Shown here piece after piece: positions 21,425 through 33,245 of a stretch of DNA of 64,000 bases. The stretch lies in the NCBI GenBank assembly GCA_031761405.1, contig JASEVX010000011.1, positions 63,241,543 through 63,305,542 of the forward strand. The letters are read 5' to 3'. The notes under the pieces were generated by a model. It made no database searches. It was given only the letters and a program-made list of their open reading frames with translations, and was not told the DNA's origin. Origin of the DNA: Serripes groenlandicus. Taxonomy: Eukaryota > Mollusca > Bivalvia > Cardiida > Cardiidae. How positions within the stretch are numbered: position 1 is the first letter of the stretch; each line of letters begins with the position of its first letter. The position numbers and the translations under genes are program-made.

Positions 21425-21506
21425 TTAAAGTTACTTTTTTCAATGATATAGAGTGTCCTTCCTGTAAAAATTAAGGGCTGAAACTTGTTGATTTACATTG
21501 AAACAA

Positions 21507-21712
21507 AGGAGTTTTCCATCATGTAGACACATTTTGAAGCTTTTGCACCAGACCACATTAGAAAATCATAATGAGCAATTTCACCTTTTGCCACAATGTT
21601 TTTGAACAACTTTTTTCAATATCTTAACTTTCCTTTTTAGAGAAGTTCCGTGATTTTGTTAAGATGTTTTTGAAGTCGTCTACTGCTGATGTGTTGTATT
21701 TGGGAAAGTGTT
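21507..21712 (-). mobile_element. TTAA-MITE, diverged copy abutting an exon
   Basis: Left-type piece catgtagacacattttgaag, central caatttcaccttttgccac, right-type gaagtcgtctactgctgatg ending tttgggaaagtg. It ends about 25 bp before the exon at 21736. Confidence 0.6.
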
Positions 21713-21735
21713 CACAGATAATTTTCTTATTTCAG

Positions 21736-22362
21736 AACAGCTCCAGGTTCCTGACCCTTCCCCAGAAACTCAACCACACATGGCCAACACAACAGCAGGG
21801 TACGCACAAAATGACCAGGAATTTAGAATGGGATTTAAACAAAAGAAGAATAGATTTGGTCCAATATCTGGACGACCACGATCGTTAGGGGCTACTCCAT
21901 ATGGTGACTTCAGACTTAATAAACAATCACCAGTCCGGATGAAATTCTCTAGTCCAACTTCAACAATAAGTCACTCTCCAACTATGCCCACCATCCAGCC
22001 CATTCCCAGCTCCATAAATTCAGCCATTACAGACAACTTAGGTGAAAGTTATAATCAGATTGTGAAACAGGAAGTTCAGGCTGACTTTGGGTTTAGTTTA
22101 AGTGGCGTTTCCACTCCAGAACAGTCTGGTTCACAAACACAGCAGTTTGGAAATAATGATACTCATTCTGAAAATCAGACTGGTTTCTCAGTGTCAAACA
22201 ATGGAGAAGACACAAGTGAACCAAATGAATCGATAGTGAAACTTGAACCAGTCAATGAAGATGAATCTGATTTGGAAATAACTGGAATTGAACTCAGCTC
22301 ACTTGTAGATAGTAATTGGGGAATTGGGAACCAGTCAGATGTAGGCGATCAAACATCAGAAA
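21736..22362 (+). CDS. Zinc-finger locus, large shared exon (linker/regulatory region)
   Basis: Acceptor ttatttcAG, donor gaaa|GTAAGA. 627 nt, phase 1 in and phase 1 out. It encodes spliced residues 84-292, a low-complexity Ser/Thr/Gln/Asn-rich region without a fold I recognise. Features seen: a basic FKQKKNRF patch, a PTMPTIQPIP proline stretch, two perfect SUMO-acceptor consensus sites (VKQE, Lys194; VKLE, Lys252), and an acidic-hydrophobic end (EDESDLEITGIEL). Paired SUMO sites between an N-terminal domain and C-terminal fingers are common in transcriptional repressors; that role here is inference. The donor joins in frame to any of the four zinc-finger exons. Confidence 0.8.
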
Positions 22363-22444
22363 GTAAGAATTTATTGTTTTTGTTTTTTTCTTTGCTGACC
22401 TTCTGAATTTATGACTTGTTGCTTCTGCAGTAGACACCTGTTAA

Positions 22445-22636
22445 CCCTTTACCTCAAATATACGCTTTCTGACGCCTCTGCAGCAGACAACTTTTTTCAA
22501 ACGAGCAATTTTTCCTTTTTCCACAATGTTTTTCACTTTTAGTCATAGGTTATCCATTCAATTATAGAGATTTTCTATTTTTTGACAAAATATGTTCAAA
22601 GTCGTCTGCTGCAGAATTGTCTTATGAGGGAAAGGG
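22445..22636 (-). mobile_element. TTAA-MITE copy
   Basis: 192 bp with TTAA at 22441-22444 and 22637-22640. It lies 82 bp after the donor of the large shared exon. Confidence 0.88.
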
Positions 22637-22944
22637 TTAAAAACAATTTGAGAAAGAGAGTTTGATAAAAAGAAATATTGCTCATATTCATAATTGGCAA
22701 CTTATCCGTTTCACACAATGTTTTGAACAACACTATGATCTCAAAATGACTTATTTTTGTTGTATACATTATAGTTCATAAGATATTGTCAAAGCAGACA
22801 ACTTTAAAAATGTCATATATCAGTTAGTGATCAATGGTTTATATGAAAGGATATTTTGATTTGGATATATGTAAATGAAAGCAAGGATGAAATATTATAA
22901 TAGATCTGGAAAATCAAAAGTATGATTTTGATATAGAAGTTCAG

Positions 22945-23115
22945 AGGACTAGATAAGGTCTTTTCCCATCGATATCTCTCTTATGACCCCATAAAATCCC
23001 ATGTTGTGGGTACTCAAAAGAATTGTCTCGCTGAGACGATTCTTTTGAGTACCCACTACATAGGGTTTGAGGGACAAATACGTATTTAGGAGTGTGAAAA
23101 AACTCTTGTATATAT
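22945..23115 (+). repeat. Foldback element copy (GGGTACTCAAAAG family)
   Basis: A long hairpin centred near 23031: gggtactcaaaagaattgtc and its inverted copy. Outer parts are gactagataaggtcttttcc on the left and gggtttgagggacaaatac on the right. Confidence 0.8.
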
Positions 23116-23154
23116 CACAAGCTCCGTAGAATTGAATGTCTTTTTAGTTCCTTC

Positions 23155-23290
23155 CGCCTTTGTCTCACTGAGACGATTCTTTTGAGTACCCACAACATAG
23201 GGTTTGAGGGTCAAATACCTATTTAGGAGTGTGAAAATTTCTTCTGTATATCACAAGCTCCGTAGAATTGAAAGTCTTTTTAGTGTCTTC
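23155..23290 (+). repeat. Tandem duplication of the right arm of the foldback element
   Basis: Repeats about 130 bp of 23034-23155 (gagacgattcttttgagtac to cttccgcct) with scattered differences. Confidence 0.75.
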
Positions 23291-23518
23291 CGCCTCGAAG
23301 TAAGTACTAGATTGAAAGGACTGTTGATTGTAGACATTTGTAATTACATAAATGATATGTATAACTTTGATATACAGTTCAAAGCCTTTTATGACTAATA
23401 CAAATTGCTTAATTTGAATAATTTCTTTTTTATTCGTTTTTCAATGATTTGTAAATAGCAGCAACATTTAGACTCCAGTTAGCAATTTTTCAGTTAAGGT
23501 CATAAATAATCTTGTTAA

Positions 23519-23603
23519 CCCTTTCCCAAATATGACAATTCTGCAGCAGACGACTAAACAAATTTTTGTCAGAAAATGGAAACTCTATAATTGAATGGAT
23601 AAC
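23519..23603 (+). mobile_element. TTAA-MITE, left half
   Basis: TTAA at 23515-23518, then ccctttcccaaatatgacaa to tggataaccc, where homology stops. Confidence 0.75.
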
Positions 23604-24452
23604 CCAGTGCTTGCACTAACTTTTTGAAACAGGAAGTCCTGACTTCCTGGGTCTGAATTTTGGAAGTCCTGCTCATAATTCTTGGAAGTCCCAGGTGGCA
23701 CGCTGGCTTTTTTTCGCATCTTGCACATTCTATTGTGTTTCCCTTTGTTTTATTTTTAAATACATTATTGGAAAAGAAGCTAATTAATACAGAAAGTGGA
23801 TATTGCTCCGTTGTCAACAATGTTATTGTTGGTTCTATCATAACACTTTTAAACCAGTAGGTTTTTATGTGATATATAGAATGCTTTTTCCCACTCATGT
23901 GTCAAAAGCTATCCAGCATAAAATTCATCAAAAGATTGGCATGGCCATGATTCATTACATTCACATTAAACATGAATTATGTTCTTAAATCACATTCAGT
24001 ATGGCAAAAGGAATGATTTCTGTTAATGAGTTATTGATTTCATTTTAAACACCAGTAAATAAAGTGTTCTGCAGTGAGACATATTACAAACACACATTAA
24101 GGACACTAAACTTTCATAATAGTCAACTTTAAAACAAATAAGAATGAGTGTGAGTAATACTTTCTTGAATGACATTTCCGATTTCCAAAATGCAGAAAAT
24201 GCACGAAAACCCATTACAAATTACAATATGTATTTTTCACCCCCAGACTTCAGTTTCTTTTATATTTTAAAGAAATAATGAACTAAAATGGGCTTATATG
24301 CAATTTATTTCATAGGCAAGTCCTTTTTGACAGCTGGCTGTGATTTTGATAGATCTTCATGTCCTATGGATTCAGGCAAACAAAATAATAATCTTTAAAC
24401 AGTTAAATTAATATAGGGACATTCTTTTATCATATCCTAGTATGTTTTTAGA
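23604..24452. other. Intron sequence, nothing recognised
   Basis: AT-rich DNA with only short random ORFs. Confidence 0.5.
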
Positions 24453-26705
24453 TCACCTAGAGCCGAAGGCTCAAGGTGAGCTATTCTGATCACTTTTTGT
24501 CCGTCGTCCGTCGTCCGTCCGTCCGTCCGGCGTTAACTTTTAGCTTTAAACATCATCTCCTCCCAAACTCCAAGGACAATTTCCGTGAAACATCACAGGA
24601 CTGTTCCTCTGGTTGGCCTCTTTCAAAGTTGTTCAAAGATTTAAATTCCATTGAGAACTTTGGTTGCTGCGGCATCAAAAAGGGGGCAAAATGTCCAAAC
24701 TTTAAAAATCTTCTCCTCCGAATCTGCCTGTCAGATTCAAATATAATTTGGTAGAAATGTTCCTTGGGTGACCCTCTATAAAAATTGTTCAAGCCATACT
24801 GATTGGTCAAAAAACATGGCAGTCAGGCGGCATCAGAAAAGGGGCAAAATGACAAAATGACAAAATTCCATTTTTATGAAAGTGCTTGTCTGATTTTAAG
24901 AAAATATAATACGAATCTTACTTAAATGATCCTCTTTTTAATTTGTTTAAGCCGTTTTGATGGGTAACACAATCATAGCAACCAGGCGTCATCACAAAAG
25001 GGGTAAATTGAACTTTTAGCTACAAATGACAACCAACTCCTACCATTCCAATAGACCAATTTCCACAAAACATCACAGGAATGTTCCTTCGGTGGTCCTC
25101 TTTCAAATTTGTTCAAAGAATAAAATTCCATTGAGAACTTTGGTTGCTGCGGCATCAGAAAGGGGACAAAATGTCCAAACTTTAAAAATCTTCTCCTCCG
25201 AATCTGCCTGTCAGATTCAAATATAATTTGGTAGAAATGTTCCTTGGGTGACCCTCTATGAAAATTGTTCAAGCCATACTGATTGGTCGAAAAACATGGC
25301 AGTCAGGCGGCATCAGAAAAGGGGCAAAATGACAAAATTTGAAAATTCCATTTTTATGAAAGTGTTTGTCTGATTTTAAGAAAATATAAAACGAATTTTA
25401 CTTTAATGATCCTCTATTTAATTTGTTAAAGCACCAGGCGTCATCACAAAAGGGGTAAATTGAACTTTTAGCTACAAATGACAACCAACACCTGCCATTC
25501 CAATAGACCAATTACTACAAAACATCACAGGAATGATCCTTTTGTGGTCCTCTTTCAAAATTGTTCAAAGATTAAAATTCAAATGAGAACTTTGGTTGCT
25601 GCGGCATCAGAAAGGTGACAAAATGTCCAAACTTTAAAAATCTTCTCCTCCGAATCTGCCTGTCAGATTCAAATATAATTTGGTAGAAATGTTCCTTGGG
25701 TGACCCTCTATAAAAATTGTTCAAGCCATACTGATTGGTCGAAAAACATGGCAGTCAGGCGGCATCAGAAAAGGGGCAAAATGACAAAATTTGAAAATTC
25801 CATTTTTATGAAAGTGTTTGTCTTATTTTAAGAAAATATAATACGAATCTTACTGTAATGATCCTCTATTTAATTTGTTTAAGCCGTTTTGATTGGTTAC
25901 GCAATCATATCAACCAGGTGTCATCACAAAAAGGGTAAATTGAACTTTTAGCTACAAGTGACATCCAACTCCTACCATTCCAATAGACCAATTTCCACAA
26001 AACATCACAAGAATGTTCCTTTGGTGGTCCTCTTTCAAAATTGTTCAAAGATTTAAATTCCATTGAGAACTTTGGATGCTGCGGCATCAGAGAGTGAGAA
26101 AAAATACCCAAATTTTAAAATCCTTTTCCTCCATAATCTACTTGTGCGATTGCAAGATAATTTGGTAGAAATGTTTCTTAAGTGACCCTCTAAATAAACT
26201 GTTGAAGCCATATTGATTTGGTTGAAAAACAGCGCAGCAAGGCGGCATCAGGAAAGGTGCAAAATGACAAAAACTTTATAATTCCATTCTTATTAAAGTT
26301 CTTGTTAGATTTCAAGATATAAATGGCCTTTACTGATAAGCTGTTTCTTGAGAAGTGTCCACTCCTTTCAGTGGAAGACAGTGGTGCAGAGGTAGAGCGT
26401 CGGCCTCTCGTATCAAAGGTCCCTGGTTCGAGTCCCGTGATGAGCGTGTCCTGACTTTGGGATTTTTCCACACAAACGGCGCGAGTACTGGTGAAGTCTC
26501 CAGGAAGCAGACATCGAGCGTGATTAATCTAAGCCCAAGGCTTGTTTCACAATCGATGTAAAATAAATAAGTTAAAACTAAACTCCTTTCAGTTTCATTT
26601 GCACTCCCTGATAAAATTTTCCAGATATAATTTGCAGTTAAATATTTGCTACTAATTTACTATCAATTAGGTGATCGATTTAGGGCCATCTTGGCCCTCT
26701 TGTTA
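24453..26705 (+). mobile_element. Large pearl-like element with four ~455-480-bp units
   Basis: Starts with a hairpin (gatcacctagagccgaaggc / tcaaggtgagctat), then gtccgtccgtccg microsatellite. Units carry tttaaaaatcttctcctccg at about 24701, 25181, 25634 and 26113. It ends at gtgatcgatttagggccatc and ggccctcttgtt. A tRNA-type SINE is inserted at 26372. Confidence 0.75.
26372..26575 (+). mobile_element. tRNA-derived SINE
   Basis: A-box-like tggtgcagaggtag and a perfect B box GGTTCGAGTCC at about 26421. The tail reads gtaaaataaataagttaaaa. It is inserted in the last unit of the large element. Confidence 0.7.
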
Positions 26706-27084
26706 CATGGGTTATTGAAATTAATTACCCCTACGCTGTTTATAATGAAAAATAGAATTGATTGGTTTGAAGTTGTTATCAAGTGTCATATCTGGGGGTG
26801 GGAGGGGTACGCATTCTCGATCGTGATTGGCTTAAATCTACCAATTGATAACTCCCACTGTCCATAATTGACACTTCATAAAACACAATACACAGTGTCT
26901 TTAGATAATTACACACAATTTCTAGTGGACATATATACGTCCTGTGTTTTGATTGTCGGCGTATACCCTTAATTCCTGGACGTACTTGGACGTCTCCCTT
27001 GTCAATTTTGGGCGTACGGGATCGATTTTCGGGCGTAAAAACGCCCAATACGTCCATTAACGTGAGCGCTGATTTTTTTTTTAA
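26706..27084. other. Intron sequence, nothing recognised
   Basis: Contains several gggcgta/cgtcc words around 26940-27050 but no gene. Confidence 0.45.
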
Positions 27085-27215
27085 CCTATGACTAAAAGTG
27101 GAAAACATTGTGGCAAAAGGAGAAATTGCTCGTTTTGAGTAATTTCTTCTTTTGTCACTGTTTTCAAAAAGCCTTCTGCTGCAGAGGCGTCAGAAAGCGT
27201 CTATATAAGGGAAAG
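27085..27215 (+). mobile_element. TTAA-MITE, right half
   Basis: Begins at aacctatgactaaaagtgg after a T-run and ends tataagggaaag; the flank is AATT. Confidence 0.75.
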
Positions 27216-29112
27216 AATTCAAAAGTAATGGCCTGTGTCCGAAACTTCAAAAGTCTGAAAACGTTATCTGTGCTCAGAAATTAACTCCATGCTCCAAATC
27301 AGGTTTCTGATTGGTCAATCTCGAGAATGAATTTGTTTCTGACCAATCAGATACGAGCCTTAATATGGTTTTCGGGATTATGTGTAACCTCACAAACTCT
27401 GCGGTGTCATCTTTTTGGTGTGATGTAACATGACACCAAGACTGCACCAAGTGTGTTACAGAGTGCACCAAACACTGAACAAATCACATAAAGGCATAAA
27501 TCTATTCAATATAAACTATTCTCCATTGAAATGAATATGAAATAACATATATGCAAACATGAATCTATTACGCAGAGTTGCAATGGAAGTAGAATATTCT
27601 AACCATTTATCTCAACGTAATAAGAGATCAATATTTAATAAAAACATATCTGTAGTGAATTAATTAGGTTTGCAAACATCTTCGGACAATTTAAATCAGT
27701 AAGTAATAAAAAGCAAACAATCATTGTGAAACATTCTGAGCAACCACTGATTAACTAATTTCGGCATTGAGGACGTAACAATGTTTTCAAAGTCTCACAG
27801 CAACCGTCTCCACCCACAATGTTTACACACTCTGTTGTAAAATGGTCCAATAGTTAATGTTGTAAATAGATCGAAAATTTTCTTGTTTCTCCTTTAGGCG
27901 ATAGACAAAGTGTTTGTTAATTATAAAAGAAATGTGATGTACCAAAAATGACATAATTTTCACACTCAAATGTTGACTCCGTGTCAGTATTATACTATTT
28001 AACTTTGTGTCAGAGAACAAACCTGTTTACGACATCAACGTAGAATTGTAGCGAACACATGATTATAATGCATCAGCAATGAGCTTAGATGCTGTTTAGA
28101 CATGGACGTAACTCTGACGACACATTGTGTTACATCACATTCCAAGATTTTATTTTGAAGCAAGATCGTATTTATTATTTCACACAAATAAGTTTGCAGG
28201 GTTTGAATGAAAAGAAGAAAAAATTAATTCAGTTTCAAAACACCCACCCATGCAATTGTCGGCGAGGATGCTAAATTTTTACTCTATAAATGTGTAATTT
28301 AAATGAATTAACAGTTCTTTTAAAGGTCAATGTCATATATCAATTAATACAGTTGTTTCAAACGGTTTTTGACATTATTTTTAAACTATTTAACGTATAC
28401 TTTTTCAAATACAAGTAATTAAATAACAAATCAGTGATGTAACACAAAATCCTGGACCTGAGCACAATTCTGATTACAGATGAAACTTTTAAAGTTTTGG
28501 AGCCAGATTAGAAATAATCTCTACCTAGAATTGAAGATTTCTCAAATCATTTAGATCCATTGAAACACATGGACTAGGGGGGAAGGGCTGGTTTTCCTTA
28601 TAGGTCACAATATATATATACCAAATAAGTTCCTTCTTTGTTTTTATGTAAATCAACCAGTTTCAGCCCTCAATTGTCACACTTTCTAAGTGTTTTGCAT
28701 GTGGAACACCCTATATATATCATTGTAAAGAGTTACCTCTAACCTTTAAAACAATACAAAGAAATTAGGGGGTCATGCATTAATAAATTGGCATTATGCA
28801 AGAAAGAATTCACCCAGCGAAAATGGTTACCGTCATTTTTGACCAAATCAGGCCAGGACAAAACTGTTTGCTCATATTTTCAGGAATAATAATAACTTGA
28901 TTAAGTCATACAGATGTACCGGTTTCAGAATAAGCTTGATGGTACTGACCTACAATTATTGGTGCTCATATTTTCAGGGATAGTATAAAAAACTATTAAG
29001 TCAGACTGATGTACCGTTTTCAGAATAAACTTGGTTGTATTATTTTCTCAATACAACTGGAAATTCCTAATACTGTTGAAAGTAGCTTTAAAAATAACCC
29101 ACATGTATACAT
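27216..29112. other. Intron stretch, no gene recognised
   Basis: About 1.9 kb of AT-rich DNA. A 70-bp inverted arrangement near 27290-27350 (ctgattggtcaatctcgaga / gaccaatcag) is the only structure noticed. Confidence 0.5.
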
Positions 29113-29248
29113 GAAAGGATAATCATTGACTAAAGTTGCAAACATTGTGGCAAAATGTGAAATTGCTCATTATTTCACCTTTTGCCACAATGTTTTCAAA
29201 AGTGGTCTGCTGCAATGGTGTCAGAAAGCGTCTATATGTGGGAAAGGG
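29113..29248 (+). mobile_element. TTAA-MITE, right half
   Basis: Centre and right TIR (tatatgtgggaaaggg), followed by TTAA at 29249-29252. Confidence 0.75.
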
Positions 29249-29376
29249 TTAAATACAACTTACAAGTCTTTGCACATTACCAGCAGATTTTATCCACTAT
29301 TGATGACTTCACACTAACAGTATTCCTTCGTGAATACAACTGGAAAACTCCCAATACTGTAAAAAGGGAGCATTAA

Positions 29377-29602
29377 CCCTTTCCCTCATACGACAATTCT
29401 GCAGCAGACGACTTTGAAAACTTGTATTTTGTCAAAACATAGAAAATCTCCATAATTGAATGGATAACCTATGACTAAAAGTGGAAAACATTGTGTCAAA
29501 AGGAGAAATTGCACGTTTTGTGCAATTTCTTCTTTTGTCACTATGTTTTCAAAAAGCTGTCTGCTGCAGAGGCGTCCGAAAGCGTTTATATGAGGGAAAG
29601 GG
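29377..29602 (+). mobile_element. TTAA-MITE, complete copy
   Basis: 226 bp with TTAA at 29373-29376 and 29603-29606. Confidence 0.92.
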
Positions 29603-29734
29603 TTAACATACAATTGAACTTTTCAGACTAGCGGCAGATTTCATCAACAATTGATGTCCATTGTAACAAGTTGTGAACCAGACCATGACTCACAAAGTGT
29701 TAAGCATGGTCTGAGCTTTTTTTCCCACAATATA

Positions 29735-29840
29735 TCTCTTATTATCCAGCCAAATCCTATGATGTAGGTACTCAAAATAATCGTCTCAATGAGATGATTC
29801 TTTTGAGTACCAAATGCACTCCTTATCTAGAGCGCTGTCT
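29735..29840 (+). repeat. Foldback element copy, diverged
   Basis: Hairpin aggtactcaaaataatcgtc / gatgattcttttgagtacc with mismatches. Confidence 0.65.
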
Positions 29841-30195
29841 AAGATCCAAACTGTTTGACAGTCAGATTCTATTTTCTTTTTTCAAAAGTGATGACGACAC
29901 TAATATAACCAAATAGAAATAACTTGGTGTGCTAAGAGTTAAAAACCAACCATGCCGACATTTATTTTTCATTGAGAAGTTCATTTGAATATATGCACAA
30001 TACATTATTTGAGTGTCGAATAAGGATTTTAGAACTTGAAGAACGCTTCTTTTCTAGAGCTCTTAATGAGTGATAAATATGTATATGTCGCACCTGGAAA
30101 AATGGATAAAAGTGTTAAAACTGAAATTTGTTGATTCCATAGAAAGAAACAAGGAATTGATTTGGAAACCTTGAAACCTCACTGTAAAACCATCT

Positions 30196-30630
30196 TATTA
30201 TACCCCCAGATACATAGTTTATATGGGGGCTATATATAGGAGTCACGCTTGTCGGTCGGTTTGTCAGTTGGTCGGTCGGTCCGTTGCTCTGGACATTTCT
30301 TGTGAACACTATTTGTTAGCAACCCTTGGTCAGAATTCAATATACCTTCAAAAGAATGATTGATACCAAGCCTAGTTGTGCATATTGTCGGCGTGTTGCA
30401 CTGGAATTATTTTTAAATGAGTTATGGCCCCTTGAATTTCTCATACATAGTTGGTCTATAGACATTTCTTGTGAACACTATTTCTCAGCAACCCTTGGTC
30501 AGAATTCAATATAACTTCACAAGAATGATTGATACCAAGCCTAGTTGTGCATATTGTCGGCGTGTTGCACTGGAATTATTTTTAAATGAGTTATGGCCCC
30601 TTGAATTTCTCATACATATGTATATTGTCA
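30196..30630 (+). mobile_element. TATACCCCC element with two ~160-bp units
   Basis: tataccccc start, atatgggggctatata, cggtcggtccg run, then two nearly identical units (ggacatttcttgtgaacact at about 30290 and 30459; gttatggccccttgaatttc near each end). Confidence 0.75.
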
Positions 30631-31244
30631 GACACTAGCTGGGGATATTCATCACCTTCAGTGATATTTTTAGTTTAATAATGCCTTTCCAATAGATAAT
30701 TCATTTGCAGTAGACTACATTGAAATCTGTAACATCCAGCCAAAAAATGTGGAAAACTTTTATAATACTAATCGAAAGTTAAAAATAAAATATTGAATAA
30801 AATTGAAACTTGAAACTATCTTACCAAGCTGAAGGTGAATTGCTCATCATGAGCAATTTCACCTTTTGCCACAATGCTTTCAACTATTAAAGATGTAATG
30901 GAACTGTTATTCTGAAACATTATTGAAAACATAGTGGGAGAAAGGAAAAAGATTATCATCTTCAGTAACTCCCACTTCGTTTCCAAACGTCTTCTTAATT
31001 AATCAAGGAAAGTCTTAAAAATGTACCCTCAGGACAAATGTCACATGTTTTAATATCAATTGGATTATTTCATGATAAACTACTCATAATCCTAATGATG
31101 TTTTTTACCAGATTGTATGTAATTGTATGTAATTATAGTAACTGTAAAAGTAAGCAGTTCTATAAATCAACTTCGGTAATTGAGCTGTGAATTCACTATA
31201 CATGTACTAGTTAGTACCACTAGTACTACTAGTTATACTGTATA

Positions 31245-31400
31245 AAACAAGCAGAGCTCTAGATAAGGGGTGTTTTTCATGGTCTTATATCTTGCTTTGA
31301 CCCTTTATCCCTATGTTGTGGGTACTCCAAAGAATCGTCTCAGTGAGACAATTCCTTTGAGTACCCACATCATTGGGTTTGGTTGGATATTTAAAAAGAT
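31245..31400 (+). repeat. Foldback element copy
   Basis: agctctagataaggggtgtt, then the hairpin gggtactccaaagaatcgtc / gacaattcctttgagtaccc. Confidence 0.75.
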
Positions 31401-31969
31401 ATTTTGGGGAAAAGAGCTGTTAACCCCTTCTTTAATCTGGACCCCTGACGTCGAGTCTGCATGCATGACAGTTAATACTTTGGAAAATTTTCAATTAATA
31501 TTTTAAGATTCAAACTCTATATGTATGGTATCTGAAATAATTTATTACCATTTTTAGGCTGAACAAGTCAAAACAGGGGGTAAATTTAGATTTCAACATG
31601 TCAAAGAAATAATTTCAAAAAGTGACAACAGCCTTTTCTCCCTCAGATAGTTGTCTCAATACACATCTTGAGATTGTCAGTCTTGTGAACAATGTGAATG
31701 TATGTAATTTGTTTATGCCAACAGTACAGTTCATCACCAAATAAAGCATTTACACAATAAAAACTGGGGTTGAAACAACCAAAAACCAGTCTTCCATCGA
31801 GAACTATATTTTATACATATAGTGCTTGGATTCCAGAATGTCAGATTTTCTGACAGAATCCAATATTTTTGTTAACATTTTCTTTATTTTGTAAAAATAA
31901 AAATAACCCTTTCACAACAGATTTATGCACCAACTGTAGGTATACTGCTTTATATATAGTCTTTCTTAA
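31401..31969. other. Intron sequence, nothing recognised
   Basis: AT-rich DNA without convincing ORFs. Confidence 0.5.
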
Positions 31970-32191
31970 CCCTTTCCCTCATATAGACGCTTTCTGACGC
32001 CTTTGCAGCAGACAGCTTTTTGAAAACATAGTGACAAAAGAAGAAATTGCACAAAACGTGCAATTTCTCCTTTTGCCACAATGTTTTCTACTTTTCGTCA
32101 TAGGTTAACCATTCAACTATGGAGATTTTCTATGTTTTGACAAAATGCGTTCAAAGTCGTCTGCTGCAGAATTGTCGTATGAGGGAAAGGG
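31970..32191 (-). mobile_element. TTAA-MITE, complete copy
   Basis: 222 bp with TTAA at 31966-31969; the right flank is ATAA. Confidence 0.9.
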
Positions 32192-32257
32192 ATAAACACT
32201 TTATAACTTCCTTATGGAGACTGGGGCGAAAGCAGTAATTGCTCAACTGCTCAATTG

Positions 32258-32465
32258 TGTTACCGTTTCGAGTCCCGGCGGTCAAAGATTTGATCCCTGG
32301 CTGGATCATACCAAAGACATATAATGGTAGTTATGGCTGCAGTGCTCTTCTTGGCACTCAGGGTTGCCACGTTAGCATTACAGCTGACTGGTAGGTGTCA
32401 GGATACATGGACAAGTTATTACTGGTAACTTACTCAGGAAATTTGTCTATATTAAGCTAAGGATT
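32258..32465 (+). mobile_element. tRNA-SINE related fragment
   Basis: gtttcgagtcccggc, then gatttgatccctggc and cataccaaagaca, cttggcactcagggttgcc and ggtgtcaggatac: the body of the SINE family seen complete at 46009. Confidence 0.6.
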
Positions 32466-32479
32466 GGTTTCTCATTTCT

Positions 32480-32636
32480 AACATATTGTAATCTGCAGCA
32501 GACAACCAGTTTGAAAATATCTCCAGGGTGAAATATGGAAAATCTGTAGATATGAAAGTTTAATTTTTAATTAAAGAGAATTTTTTTTTTCAAAAGTGGT
32601 CTGCTGCTGATGTTTTTCACATTTCAAAACTGAGGG
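32480..32636. mobile_element. TTAA-MITE, diverged copy
   Basis: taatctgcagcagacaacca on the left, gtggtctgctgctgatg on the right, ending before TTAA at about 32636. Confidence 0.55.
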
Positions 32637-32895
32637 TTAAAAAGAAAGAAAAAACGACTGGAGTTTGAAGTACAAACTGGTTCCTGTATTGTTGATAAAA
32701 TTGATTCAAGAAAGAAAGAAAAAAGGTCCTTTAGGTGTGTGTAAATAATGAAGACAGTCACAAACAATTTCCCACACAATAGTTAGTGTCTTCCCTCCCA
32801 GTTTTGTGACAGCATCATTATGAGTCATTTCTTCATTTGCCACAATATATAAATGAAAACAACCACTTTAAAGGACCTTTTTTGTTTGTTTTCAG

Positions 32896-33245
32896 ACGCT
32901 TTGTCAACAAACATGCCATACATTCCGGACAGCTTCCCATATAATCCCAGCTTCTTGCCCGAATTTGATGGGTCAAAAAACTTTGAAAGTGGAATCGGTC
33001 AGAGTCAGTACATACAACCACAAAGTCCAAGGGACTCCAATCAGAAAGAAAAAAGATTTGCATGTACTTTGTGTGATCGTCGATTTGTTAGAAAAGATTA
33101 TTTAAGGAAACACATGTTACTCCACACTGGAGAGAAACCCCATAAATGTGCAAAGTGTGGGAGCGCCTTTAGGCAAAGAAGTCACTTGAGGATGCATCTA
33201 GTTAAACATGCTATGGGAGAGTATGTTCAGGAAGCACTGTTATAA
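32896..33245 (+). CDS. Alternative last exon A: two C2H2 zinc fingers
   Basis: Acceptor tttgttttcAG, phase 1. 116 residues from the junction (codon a|ac) to TAA. A 63-residue aromatic/Pro/Ser linker (YIPDSFPYNPSFLPEF) leads to finger 1 (FACTLC...RKHMLLH), a TGEKPHK linker and finger 2 (HKCAKC...RMHLVKH), both C-x2-C-x12-H-x3-H. Contact residues at helix positions -1,2,3,6 read R,D,Y,K and Q,S,H,M. The last seven codons and the stop are the first unit of the 47-bp minisatellite that follows. Together with the shared exons it gives a 408-residue protein. Most similar in this window to exon B. Confidence 0.85.

Noticed and set aside
24476..25272. Repeated minus/plus ORFs (NNFERGQPEE, HFYQIIFESD)
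   Set aside because: They recur with the ~455-480-bp core units and have no conserved protein features beyond the repeat.
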